Positions 50,933-58,715 of a stretch of DNA of 64,000 nucleotides are shown here, in pieces. This stretch comes from Paenibacillus turpanensis. GTDB taxonomy: Bacteria; Bacillota; Bacilli; Paenibacillales; YIM-B00363. The position numbers and the translations under genes are program-made. The stretch lies in NCBI RefSeq assembly GCF_011421635.1, contig NZ_WTLI01000001.1:272633-336632 (forward strand). The letters run 5' to 3'. Each line of letters opens with the position of its first letter. Positions within the stretch are counted from its first letter, which is position 1. The notes under the pieces are model-generated. The model saw only the letters and a list, made by a program, of their open reading frames with translations. It did no database searches and had not been told where the DNA came from.

Positions 50933-51895
50933 TTACTGTGCCGGCTTGCTGAGCTCTTCAGCGGTCATATCACCTGGCAGCTCCTGCTCTGTGAAACCGA
51001 ACGGCTGAATAATCTTTAACAGTTCACCGGATTTTTTCATCTTGTTCAGCTCTTCCGTGAACGCATCGCGGAAAGCCTGATCTTCCTTGCGGAACGCTGT
51101 CGCGCCGTAGCCTCTTACACTTTTACCGTCAATCACCGGCTGCTTGAAGTCCATCACACGCTCGATGTTGTCGTCCTGTGCCGATTCAAGCATTGCCTGA
51201 AGCGAAGGGCCTGTCATCGTAATTGCATCGACACGACCGGACTGCAGTGCAGCAATTGCCGACGGCTGATCAGGCACGATGGAAATTTGGTCTTCTTTGA
51301 CCCCGTTCTTCTTCAAATAGCCTTCTTCAGCGGCTCCCGCCATCACAGCGATTTTTACACTGCTGTCCTTCTTGATGTCCTCATAGCTGTGCAGCTTCTT
51401 CGGGTTGCCCTTCTTCACTGCAAGACCTTCCCCGATGCTGTATTCCGGATCGGCGAAAACGACTTCCTTCGCCCGCTCCGGATTAATGTACATGCCCGCT
51501 GTGATCATGTCGAAGCGCTTTGCCTTCAGGCCTCCGATCAAGGAACCGAATTCCGTCAGTTCGCCGCGCATTTCCTTCACTCCGAGCTTGGTCAGAATGT
51601 TGCGGGCAATTTCAACCGCTTCCCCTGTCAGCTTTCCATCCTTATCCTTGTACGCGTATGGCTTCTCGTTCGCAAAGCCTACCTTGATGTAGCCCTGCTC
51701 AATCGCTTTCTTCAGCGTTTCCGATTCGATGCTTGTTGCTGCAGCGCCTTTATTCTCTTCTGCTGCTGCCGAACCGCCGGATGCTGCTTTTGCAGGCTCA
51801 CCGCCGCTTGCAGGTGCTGCTGTTTCCTTTGCTCCACAGCCGATTACACCGCCAAGTAACAGAACAGTTGCCATAAGACCCCATGCTTTTTTCAC
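50933..51895 (-). CDS. ehuB: Ectoine/hydroxyectoine-binding lipoprotein
   Basis: This 320-residue solute-binding protein has a lipoprotein signal (hydrophobic core then GGVIGC, Cys near 19), a Gly/Ala/Glu-rich linker, and an amino-acid-binding fold (IKVGFANEKPYAYKDKDGKLTGEAVEIARNI; MYINPERAKEVVFADPEYSIGEGLAVKKG). GTG 51895 follows AGAGGAG by seven bases. It is the first gene of ehuBCDA-ectABCD. An AT-rich upstream region (51896-52100) probably holds the osmotically controlled promoter, but no clear hexamers are visible. Confidence 0.88.
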   Translation of the reverse strand: MKKAWGLMATVLLLGGVIGCGAKETAAPASGGEPAKAASGGSAAAEENKGAAATSIESETLKKAIEQGYIKVGFANEKPYAYKDKDGKLTGEAVEIARNILTKLGVKEMRGELTEFGSLIGGLKAKRFDMITAGMYINPERAKEVVFADPEYSIGEGLAVKKGNPKKLHSYEDIKKDSSVKIAVMAGAAEEGYLKKNGVKEDQISIVPDQPSAIAALQSGRVDAITMTGPSLQAMLESAQDDNIERVMDFKQPVIDGKSVRGYGATAFRKEDQAFRDAFTEELNKMKKSGELLKIIQPFGFTEQELPGDMTAEELSKPAQ

Positions 51896-51999
51896 TGTAT
51901 TACTCCTCTCCCTTATCATGCAGAATGGTGTATAGGCAAACCTCATTCGAGGTTCACTTTCATCACTAATTGCCCAATTATAAAAAAGGTTAATAACTT

Positions 52000-52453
52000 A
52001 AAGTTTCACCCATGCTCAATATGTATGGGTTTGTCGTGACCTGATTTATAACGTTTCTTTATACAAACAAAATCGTACCATGATTCAAACAAAAACTCAC
52101 CCCTCATATCCTCCGATAATCTTGGGTAAGACCCGCTCAGCCGGAGTGACCTCCGCTCACTGGACCTATGCTCCTAAATCCTGCCATATCCTCCCGTATC
52201 CACACCGAAATGTCTAAAACACAACAAAAAAACTGCCCCTGTAATAGGACAGTTTGTACTCTCATTTTGGATGAAACGACGGGTTTTCTTGCGGTTTCAT
52301 GCCGTGTAAAACGATAAATCGACAAGCACGCTCCGCGTTCCAACGAAAACTGTTACATAGCGGTCACCTTGCCGAAGCTCACCATGCGTAACCAAATTCG
52401 TGCATCGGCTCACTATTGTGTTTTGTTTCGCCCATAATCCTCCACATTCGAGC
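52000..52453. other. Long intergenic region
   Basis: Between the ehuB promoter region and ppsR there is no supported gene. It contains one terminator-like hairpin at 52225-52254 and otherwise AT-rich, unremarkable sequence. Confidence 0.5.
52225..52254 (-). terminator. Terminator downstream of ccpN-ppsR
   Basis: AAACTG-CCC / GGA-CAGTTT stem followed on the minus strand by seven T, about 200 bases beyond the ppsR stop. Confidence 0.7.
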
Positions 52454-53275
52454 TCAGGAAGGAAACAGCGAGCTCTGCAGCGCCGTTACGATTTTGGCGG
52501 CAGACTCTTCAATCGCTTGATTCGTTACATTCAGCACAGAGCAGCCGAGCTGATTCATCAGCTGTCCGGCATAAGCCAGCTCCTCCTCAATACGCGGAAG
52601 CGAAGCATATTTCGCGCTCTCCGGCAGCCCGACCGCTTTCAAGCGCTCGGCGCGAATCGACGCCATATGCTCCGGCTCCATCGTGAGCCCGAAAATCCGG
52701 TGCTGCGGTACCATAAACAACTCCTTCGGCGGCTTCACCTCCGGCACAATCGGTATATTGGCCACTTTATAACCTTGGTGAGCCAAAAAGACACTTAGCG
52801 GTGTCTTCGATGTGCGCGACACCCCGATAAGAATTATCTCCGCGTTCACAATCGAGCCCGGATCTTTACCGTCGTCGCATTTGACCGCAAACTCAATCGC
52901 CTCTACCCTGCGAAAATATTCTTCGTCAAGCCGAGGCACTCGTCCGGGCTTGCGGCGGGGCTCATCGTGAAATGCGGAAACCACCGCCTCCATCATCGGC
53001 CCGATGACATCAACCGCATGAATGCCAAGACGCTCCGCCTCTTCCGCCATCGCCTGGCGCAATTCGGGCTGCACCAGCGTATAAGCGATAAAACCGCCGC
53101 CTGCCGCCGCTTCTTCAGCAAGCTGACGAATTTCCGCCTCGCTGCTGACTCGGCTGTATCGCTTCATATCCACATCCAACCCGTCAAACTGATGGAGGGC
53201 GGCTTTTGCAACACTCTCCGCCGTTTTCCCCAGTGCATCCGAGCATATGACGATGAGCTTCTTCTCCTTCATCAC
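52454..53275 (-). CDS. ppsR: Pyruvate, phosphate dikinase regulatory protein (YqfL-like)
   Basis: This 273-residue bifunctional kinase/pyrophosphorylase of the DUF299 family adds or removes phosphate on a Thr of pyruvate phosphate dikinase or PEP synthase. The P-loop-like GVSRTSKTPLS is at about residue 152, followed by NIPIVPEVKPPKELF and VFGLTMEPEHM-type nucleotide contacts. The start overlaps the ccpN stop by four bases. ccpN-yqfL linkage is conserved in Bacillales and ties it to gluconeogenic control. Confidence 0.93.
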   Translation of the reverse strand: MMKEKKLIVICSDALGKTAESVAKAALHQFDGLDVDMKRYSRVSSEAEIRQLAEEAAAGGGFIAYTLVQPELRQAMAEEAERLGIHAVDVIGPMMEAVVSAFHDEPRRKPGRVPRLDEEYFRRVEAIEFAVKCDDGKDPGSIVNAEIILIGVSRTSKTPLSVFLAHQGYKVANIPIVPEVKPPKELFMVPQHRIFGLTMEPEHMASIRAERLKAVGLPESAKYASLPRIEEELAYAGQLMNQLGCSVLNVTNQAIEESAAKIVTALQSSLFPS

Positions 53276-53910
53276 GGTGACACTCTCCCCTTTCCCCCGA
53301 GCTCAAGCAGTACATTCGTCATCGTGGTCTTGGAGATTCTGCCGACAAGCTCGCCTTCTCCCGATTCATTAGGCTGCAGTACAGGCAGACTGTCCACTTG
53401 ATAACGGATCATTTTACGGGCTGCCTCCAGCACCGACTCATCCGGCGACGTACTGACAATATGTAAGTGTCTTGTCATTACAAGGCTGACCGGCATTAAA
53501 GCGGCCGCAGCGTTGCCTAGCGTAACTTTGAGTAAATCTTTACGGGAAATGACTCCGGCCAGCTGCCCCTGCTCATCGCATACGAACAAGCTGCCTACAT
53601 TCTCCGTAAATAATGCAATGACGGCATCCTGAACCGAAGAGCTGGTGCGCACGACAACCGGCAGTGATAATACATCTTTAACCAATAGCTTTTCGAGCTT
53701 CGCTGCCGAATCGTCCTGGCGAACCGGTTCGCCTATAAAATATCCGACCTTCGGCTTCGCATCCAAATATCCTAGCATCACAAGTAAAGCCAAATCCGAC
53801 CGGATCGTCGGACGGCTTAATCCGAGCTGCTCGGCAATTTGCTCAGCGGTAATGGGAGCATGGCTTCTTACTAATTCAATGATGTTGAGTTGACGCTCGG
53901 TCAGTTCGAT
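53272..53910 (-). CDS. ccpN: CcpN-like repressor of gluconeogenic genes, probable AUC start
   Basis: This 212-residue protein has an N-terminal helix-turn-helix (IELTERQLNIIELVRSHAPITAEQIAEQLGLSRPTIRSDLALLVMLGYLD) and two CBS domains. Its length equals that of Bacillus CcpN, which represses gapB and pckA in the presence of glucose. After the upstream stop TGA the frame has no ATG, GTG or TTG before the HTH. The best start is ATC 53910, eight bases after AAAGGGGG. The gene is divergent from glpX. A promoter TTGTGT-N18-TATAAT is at 54030-54001. Confidence 0.88.
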   Translation of the reverse strand: MELTERQLNIIELVRSHAPITAEQIAEQLGLSRPTIRSDLALLVMLGYLDAKPKVGYFIGEPVRQDDSAAKLEKLLVKDVLSLPVVVRTSSSVQDAVIALFTENVGSLFVCDEQGQLAGVISRKDLLKVTLGNAAAALMPVSLVMTRHLHIVSTSPDESVLEAARKMIRYQVDSLPVLQPNESGEGELVGRISKTTMTNVLLELGGKGRVSP

Positions 53911-54000
53911 CCGAACCGCCCCCTTTACTAGACGTAATAGTAGATTTACTTCTCACTGCCTTCAATGCTCAAACGCAAAAATAGAACGTATTAATAAAAA

Positions 54001-54030
54001 ATTATAATATAAAACCTGGAAAAGACACAA
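54001..54030 (-). promoter_or_regulatory. SigA promoter of ccpN-ppsR
   Basis: On the minus strand TTGTGT (54030-54025), 18-base spacer, TATAAT (54006-54001), about 90 bases upstream of the proposed ccpN start. Confidence 0.55.
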
Positions 54031-54038
54031 TCACCCCC

Positions 54039-54091
54039 TTGAATGTGACGTACTATATAATTTATAATCCGATTAATGATGTACTATATAA
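54039..54091 (+). promoter_or_regulatory. glpX promoter with two CcpN-box-like repeats
   Basis: TTGAAT (54039-54044), 18-base spacer, TATAAT (54063-54068). The 15-base direct repeat TGAYGTACTATATAA occurs at 54046-54060 (inside the spacer) and 54077-54091 (just after the start point), exactly 31 bases apart. Each includes a match to the CcpN box TRTGHYATAYW: 10 of 11 in copy 2, 9 of 11 in copy 1. Confidence 0.6.
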
Positions 54092-54193
54092 AAGGTTTCA
54101 CGTGTATCTCTGTCGTATATATCATCGAACACGGTGTTAGGAATACGGAGAAACCAAAAAAGAAAAACCGGAAACGGGAAGGAGTCGAACGGT

Positions 54194-55165
54194 ATGGAGA
54201 GAGGCTTAACGCTTGAACTGGTTCGTGTCACGGAAGCAGCTGCACTGGCTAGTGCGGAATGGGTTGGCAGAGGTTTAAAAATGGAAGCCGACGATGCGGC
54301 GACCGGCGCCATGAGAGCAATGCTTGACACCGTCCCGATGGATGGCACCGTCGTCATCGGAGAAGGGGAAATGGACGAGGCGCCGATGCTCTATATCGGC
54401 GAACAGGTTGGGGCAAAACGCGGACCGGCCGTCGACGTGGCTGTCGATCCGGTGGAGGGCACCGAGCTGGTTGCCAAAGGCTTGGACAGCGCACTGGCCG
54501 TCATTGCGATCGCCGACCGCGGACAATTTCTGCATGCGCCGGATATGTATATGGAGAAGCTTGCTGTAGGACCCGCTTTAGCAGGGAAGGTACGCTTGGA
54601 GGATCCGATTGAAATCACGGTGCGGATCGCATCTGAGGTGCTTCGCAAGCCGATCAGCCGCATGACCGTTTCACTGCTGGAGCGCGATCGCCACACTGAG
54701 CTTACGGAACGGCTGCGCAAGCTCGGCGTAAAGCTGAAGCTGCTGCCTGCTGGCGATGTAGCTGGAGCGATGGCTCCGGCATTCGAGGAATCCGGCGTTG
54801 ATCTTTACGTCGGATCAGGCGGCGCGCCGGAGGGCGTATTGGCCGCGGCGGCGCTTGCCTGCATGGGCGGCGAGCTGCAGGGCCGGCTCATGTTCAGCGA
54901 GGACAGCGAGCGCGAGCGTCAGCGCTGTGTAGAGATGGGCATCGCCGACCCGACCAAAATACTCACCATGCAGGACCTGGTCGGTACCGGAGATGTAATC
55001 TTCGCTGCGACGGGAATTACGCATGGCAGCCTGCTCGAAGGCGTTAACTTTACGAGCGGCGACCGCGCATCCACTCATTCTATGGTTATGCGCGCGTCCA
55101 CAAGGACGATTCGTTTTGTGAAGAGCGTCCATTACATGCCGGTAAAAACGAAAATTTTCGCATAA
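54194..55165 (+). CDS. glpX: Fructose-1,6-bisphosphatase, class II
   Basis: This 323-residue class II enzyme removes the 1-phosphate of fructose 1,6-bisphosphate in gluconeogenesis. Metal and substrate motifs are IGEGEMDEAPMLYIGE, DPVEGTELVAKG and GSGGAPEGVLAAAALACMGGE. ATG 54194 follows GGAAGGAG; a longer frame of 20 codons is rejected because it runs into the leader. Divergence from ccpN and the CcpN-like boxes suggest repression under glycolytic conditions. A terminator follows. Confidence 0.93.
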   Translation: MERGLTLELVRVTEAAALASAEWVGRGLKMEADDAATGAMRAMLDTVPMDGTVVIGEGEMDEAPMLYIGEQVGAKRGPAVDVAVDPVEGTELVAKGLDSALAVIAIADRGQFLHAPDMYMEKLAVGPALAGKVRLEDPIEITVRIASEVLRKPISRMTVSLLERDRHTELTERLRKLGVKLKLLPAGDVAGAMAPAFEESGVDLYVGSGGAPEGVLAAAALACMGGELQGRLMFSEDSERERQRCVEMGIADPTKILTMQDLVGTGDVIFAATGITHGSLLEGVNFTSGDRASTHSMVMRASTRTIRFVKSVHYMPVKTKIFA

Positions 55166-55202
55166 CGTACGATCCCAAATCTACTAGACACCGAATTCAT
55201 AT

Positions 55203-55265
55203 AAAAGCACCCCGCGTTGATTACGGCAGCTTGAGCGCTGTTCATAACAAGCTTGGGGTGTTTTT
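55203..55265 (+). terminator. Terminator of glpX
   Basis: AAAGCACCCC / GGGGTGTTTTT outer stem with an inner CAGC-loop-GCTG stem, ending in T residues. Confidence 0.8.
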
Positions 55266-55382
55266 GTTTTACGTTACGTTGTGTCTCAAAACACAGATGT
55301 AATCCAAACCCACGTTAAGCTAAAATGAATGAAGCGAAGTTATTGAGTAAACGGAAATTTATAGAGGAGGCACAGCATCAAC

Positions 55383-56552
55383 ATGGGGACAACCGCGAAT
55401 ACCTTTCGAATTTATAACGTCAAGCTGGTGAAGGAGGAGGCCGTCATCGACAATGGAGAGCTTCGGGTCGAGGATGGCATCATTGTATACGCCGGGCCCA
55501 AGCTGCCCACCCTCCCCCTCCATTTCGAATTATCCATTGACGGCGAAGGGCGCTGGCTGCTTCCCGGCTTTGTCGACGTGCATGTACATGGCGGGGCAGG
55601 CGCCGATTTTATGGATGCGACACCGGCAGCATTCCGTGCCATTATGCGTTTTCACGCATGCCGGGGCACTACGGCCATGCTCGCCACAACGATCACGGCT
55701 CCAAAAGCAAGATTGGAAGCAGTGCTGCATACAGCAAGCCGGTACAAGCCTATGGGCGGCGCCCGGTTATTGGGCATTCATCTGGAAGGGCCGTTTATTA
55801 GCCCCAAGCACCCGGGGGCGCAAAATCCGGCCCACATCGTTCCGCCCCGGCCGGATTGGCTTCGCGAGTGGCTCGCCCGGTTTCCCGGGCTGCTCCGCAT
55901 CGTAACCTTGGCCCCAGAGACAGAGGGGGCCCTGGAGCTGATTCGGCTGCTTTGCAGCCATAGTGTTATCGCCGCCGCCGGGCATACGGACGCCGCCTAC
56001 GAGCAAATGCTCGCGGCCGCGGATGCCGGATTAACGCATGCGGTGCATACGTATAACGCCATGCGCGGACTGCACCATCGCGAGCCGGGAGCCGTCGGCG
56101 CCGTACTCACCGATCAGCGCATTAGCGCAGAGCTGATCACCGACGGCCGCCACGTTCACGAAGCGGCGCTTCGCCTCGCGCTGCAGGCCAAGGGCACCGC
56201 CAAGACGCTGCTCGTCTCCGACGCGATGGCAGCGGCCGGCATGCCCGACGGCCGCTATGAGCTTGGCGGCCTCGGCGTAACCGTCAAGGCCGGCACGGCG
56301 CGGCTAACCGAAAGCGGCGCGCTCGCCGGCAGCACCATTACGCTGCTCGACGCTTATCGGTTCGCCGTAGGTCAGCTCGGCGTATCCCCGGTCGACGCCT
56401 GCCGGATGGCATGCCTAAACCCGGCCCGGCTGCTCGGGATGGACGGCATATGCGGATCGCTCGCAGAAGGCAAGCAAGCCGATGCCATCCTACTCGGCGA
56501 GGATGGCGAGCCGCGGCAGGTTTGGATCTCCGGCGAGCCGCTTCTTACTTAG
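55383..56552 (+). CDS. nagA: N-acetylglucosamine-6-phosphate deacetylase
   Basis: This 389-residue amidohydrolase removes acetate from GlcNAc-6-phosphate in amino-sugar catabolism and cell-wall recycling. Motifs: GFVDVHVHGGAGADFMD (metal His pair), HLEGPFISPKHPGAQ, AAGHTDAAYEQ, HAVHTYNAMRGLHHREPG and VSDAMAAAGMPDG with the catalytic Asp. nagB is not adjacent. The GAGGAGG site is about 12 bases before ATG 55383, slightly far. The 3' half is noticeably richer in G and C than its neighbours. Confidence 0.93.
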   Translation: MGTTANTFRIYNVKLVKEEAVIDNGELRVEDGIIVYAGPKLPTLPLHFELSIDGEGRWLLPGFVDVHVHGGAGADFMDATPAAFRAIMRFHACRGTTAMLATTITAPKARLEAVLHTASRYKPMGGARLLGIHLEGPFISPKHPGAQNPAHIVPPRPDWLREWLARFPGLLRIVTLAPETEGALELIRLLCSHSVIAAAGHTDAAYEQMLAAADAGLTHAVHTYNAMRGLHHREPGAVGAVLTDQRISAELITDGRHVHEAALRLALQAKGTAKTLLVSDAMAAAGMPDGRYELGGLGVTVKAGTARLTESGALAGSTITLLDAYRFAVGQLGVSPVDACRMACLNPARLLGMDGICGSLAEGKQADAILLGEDGEPRQVWISGEPLLT

Positions 56553-56556
56553 CAAA

Positions 56557-57132
56557 CTATTGGAGTGACCCGCTCCTCCGATTGTATGCATTCCATCCGG
56601 AAATCGATGAAATCTTATTGGCTGACATATAGATGAGAAAGTAGATAGGGAACGAAAAATAGTGCTCCCAATAATGAGAGTGGTAGACATTAATGTATTC
56701 AAGTATGGGCTCAAAAACAAAAGCTGCGCCAGCGGACAACACTAGGGTACCCCTCACAAAAACAGCATCTGATTTACAATATTGCCGGACAAGCATATAG
56801 GTAACTGGAATTAAGGTTAGATCGTAAGGAATCAAGGGAGGAACAGAAGGAACCGCTTTGATCCCATACCGCCATACTCCAAACTGGGATCCAATCAAAT
56901 CAAGCACGAGTGCGATAAGCGCGGAGAACAGTCCCCCCAACAGCAAGCGGGCCTGGATGTCTTTCCTCCTAACCAAAAACCAAAGCAGCCAAGGCACAAT
57001 GGTCAGTGCAATAAGAAACCACCATTGCCAAGTAAACAACTCATGTTCCCGATAATAGATTACCTGGCCCCTTACCAGCTCCATCTTCTGATAAAATAAA
57101 TCAAGCTCCTCTTGATGCTGATTTTCCGACAT
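56557..57132 (-). CDS. CBO0543 family membrane protein
   Basis: This 191-residue membrane protein is recognised as CBO0543-like: an N-terminal amphipathic stretch, then about five helices (WQWWFLIALTIVPWLLWFLV, LLLGGLFSALIALVLDLIGSQFGVWRYG, VPPLIPYDLTLIPVTYMLVRQYCK, LVLSAGAAFVFEPILEYINVY, HYFSFPIYFLIYMS). Function is unknown; family members occur in many spore-formers. It converges on nagA. Confidence 0.8.
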   Translation of the reverse strand: MSENQHQEELDLFYQKMELVRGQVIYYREHELFTWQWWFLIALTIVPWLLWFLVRRKDIQARLLLGGLFSALIALVLDLIGSQFGVWRYGIKAVPSVPPLIPYDLTLIPVTYMLVRQYCKSDAVFVRGTLVLSAGAAFVFEPILEYINVYHSHYWEHYFSFPIYFLIYMSANKISSISGWNAYNRRSGSLQ

Positions 57133-57271
57133 AAAAAGCCCCCCTACATTTCATACTTTCTCCAATGTACGGGGGTGATAACCAATGTTTATTAAAAGAG
57201 TTGGATTACTTCTAACCAAATGACTCCCTACTTATCCACAATCACTATCTCGGCATAACCGCCACATCGTC

Positions 57272-58165
57272 CTATCCCTTGCCTGGAACCCAGTCCAGCA
57301 TCTCTGCCCACGTATATTGCTGGCGCCAGCCCAGCAGCTGCTTCGCCTTTTCGTTGCATAGCAGGCTGGGGCGGCCTTTCAGGGACATACGGATGTCGGT
57401 AACCTCGGGCAAGTACCTGCGCATAAGCTCCTCCGTCGGCAAATCCGAGGAAGTGTCATCAGCTGCAAGAATGATCGACTGCGCGCCAAGTCCTTCCTTT
57501 TCAACGGCCAGACGGCAGGCAATCGCTACATCCCTCGCATCAATGTAGGACCAGAGAATCGTTTTTCGATCGATCGGGTTCTGAAATCCTTCCATTACCC
57601 TTGCATAGTCCTCCGGCTCCAAAATATTGCCGAGCCGGAACGATACCACCTGCATCCCTGTCCGGCGGTGGAACGTTTCTCCCGTTAGCTCATTCACTAC
57701 CTTCGACAAGCCGTAGCTGTCCTCGGGGAGCTGTGGATGCTGTTCGTCCACAGGAACATACTTTGGATGAAAAAACGTCTTTGCAAACACCATTCCATAA
57801 GAGGATTCACTGGACGCCAGCACAACATTTCGGATGTTTACATTCGCACAGGCCTCCAGTATGTTATATGTCGTCATCACATTGTTGCGGAACGTTACAT
57901 CGTTTGCATGTGTGTACGCCTGCGGAATCGCGGCAAAATGCACCACAGCTGCAACCGGAGCCCCCGAACGGGAATTGTAATTCGCCAATGCGCTGTGCAC
58001 TTGTCCAAGGTCGTTTAAATCGATAATCAGCGTCGGACAAAGCTCCTCCGCGGGGCGCTTCGTATCTAGGTTGAGCACCTCATAGTCCCGCTGCAAAAAC
58101 TCCTTAATGATCCATCTTCCTGCTTTCCCGCTGCCTCCAGTCACTATAACCCGTTTTCGCTCCAT
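57272..58165 (-). CDS. NAD-dependent epimerase/dehydratase family oxidoreductase
   Basis: This 297-residue extended SDR has the Rossmann motif TGGSGKAGRWI (9-19), LNLD for NAD binding, a VHFAAIPQ block, and Tyr/Lys in SYGLSKVVNE. It is similar in length and motif to nucleotide-sugar epimerases and uronate dehydrogenases; the substrate is not decided. ATG 58165 follows AAAGGAG by eight bases; a frame 12 codons longer is less likely. It is divergent from an HxlR regulator that probably controls it. Confidence 0.83.
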   Translation of the reverse strand: MERKRVIVTGGSGKAGRWIIKEFLQRDYEVLNLDTKRPAEELCPTLIIDLNDLGQVHSALANYNSRSGAPVAAVVHFAAIPQAYTHANDVTFRNNVMTTYNILEACANVNIRNVVLASSESSYGMVFAKTFFHPKYVPVDEQHPQLPEDSYGLSKVVNELTGETFHRRTGMQVVSFRLGNILEPEDYARVMEGFQNPIDRKTILWSYIDARDVAIACRLAVEKEGLGAQSIILAADDTSSDLPTEELMRRYLPEVTDIRMSLKGRPSLLCNEKAKQLLGWRQQYTWAEMLDWVPGKG

Positions 58166-58213
58166 CCGGCTCGCTCCTTTTTGCATGCGTTTTCTTTTCA
58201 AGCTATTGTTATT

Positions 58214-58258
58214 GTAACGCCGTTACTATATGCTGGAAAGGAGTGAATTTATTTTCAC
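58214..58258. promoter_or_regulatory. Palindromes between the epimerase and HxlR genes
   Basis: GTAACGCCGTTAC (58214-58226) and GTGAATTTATTTTCAC (58243-58258) are two dyads in the 158-base divergent region. A further GTTAC half-site is at about 58296. They are candidate HxlR operators. Confidence 0.5.
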
Positions 58259-58323
58259 ATAATTACAATCTTTAAAGCTGCTCACCTATAGTATAGTTAC
58301 TACCTCACAGAAGGAGGCTGCCA

Positions 58324-58680
58324 ATGAGTACGAATGAAAAGGCTGCGGCCGTGCCGAACAGTTATATCCCCCGGGACCCGGTACATATCGAATGCTCGAT
58401 CGAAAAGACGCTTTCTGTCGTCGGCGGAAAATGGTCGTTTCTTGTGCTGCGCGAATTATTCGGCGGTACCAAACGGTTTGGCGAGCTGCAGCGCAAAGTG
58501 AACGGCATCAGCCCCAAAGCGTTAACGGACACCCTGCGCCATCTTGAAGAGCAAGGCGTGCTGGAGCGTAAAGCTTATCCGACCGTACCCGTTACGGTAG
58601 AATACTCGTTAACGCCGAAAGGCGAGGATTTGCACGGTATTTTAAAACAAATGAAATTATGGGCAGCCAAGTGGACCTAG
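58324..58680 (+). CDS. HxlR-family transcriptional regulator
   Basis: This 118-residue winged-helix regulator has HIECSIEKTLSVVGGKWSFLVLRELFGGTKRFGELQRKVNGISPKALTDTLRHLEEQGVLERK, the HxlR core. Cys24 sits where redox- or aldehyde-responsive members such as HypR and YodB have their sensing Cys, so thiol-based control is possible. GAAGGAGG precedes ATG 58324. It is divergent from an epimerase gene. Confidence 0.9.
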   Translation: MSTNEKAAAVPNSYIPRDPVHIECSIEKTLSVVGGKWSFLVLRELFGGTKRFGELQRKVNGISPKALTDTLRHLEEQGVLERKAYPTVPVTVEYSLTPKGEDLHGILKQMKLWAAKWT

Positions 58681-58715
58681 AGAGCCAGCCTGCCTTTTCA
58701 TAGGAGACTACCATT

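Noticed and set aside
51977..52005. TATAAT on the minus strand upstream of ehuB as a SigA promoter
   Set aside because: The -10 is good, but no acceptable -35 lies at 16-18 bases, and no SigB consensus is present, so no promoter is called.
55383..56552. Horizontal transfer of nagA because of its GC-rich 3' half
   Set aside because: The 5' half and all motifs are ordinary for the neighbourhood, and there are no mobile-element remains. Composition alone is not enough.
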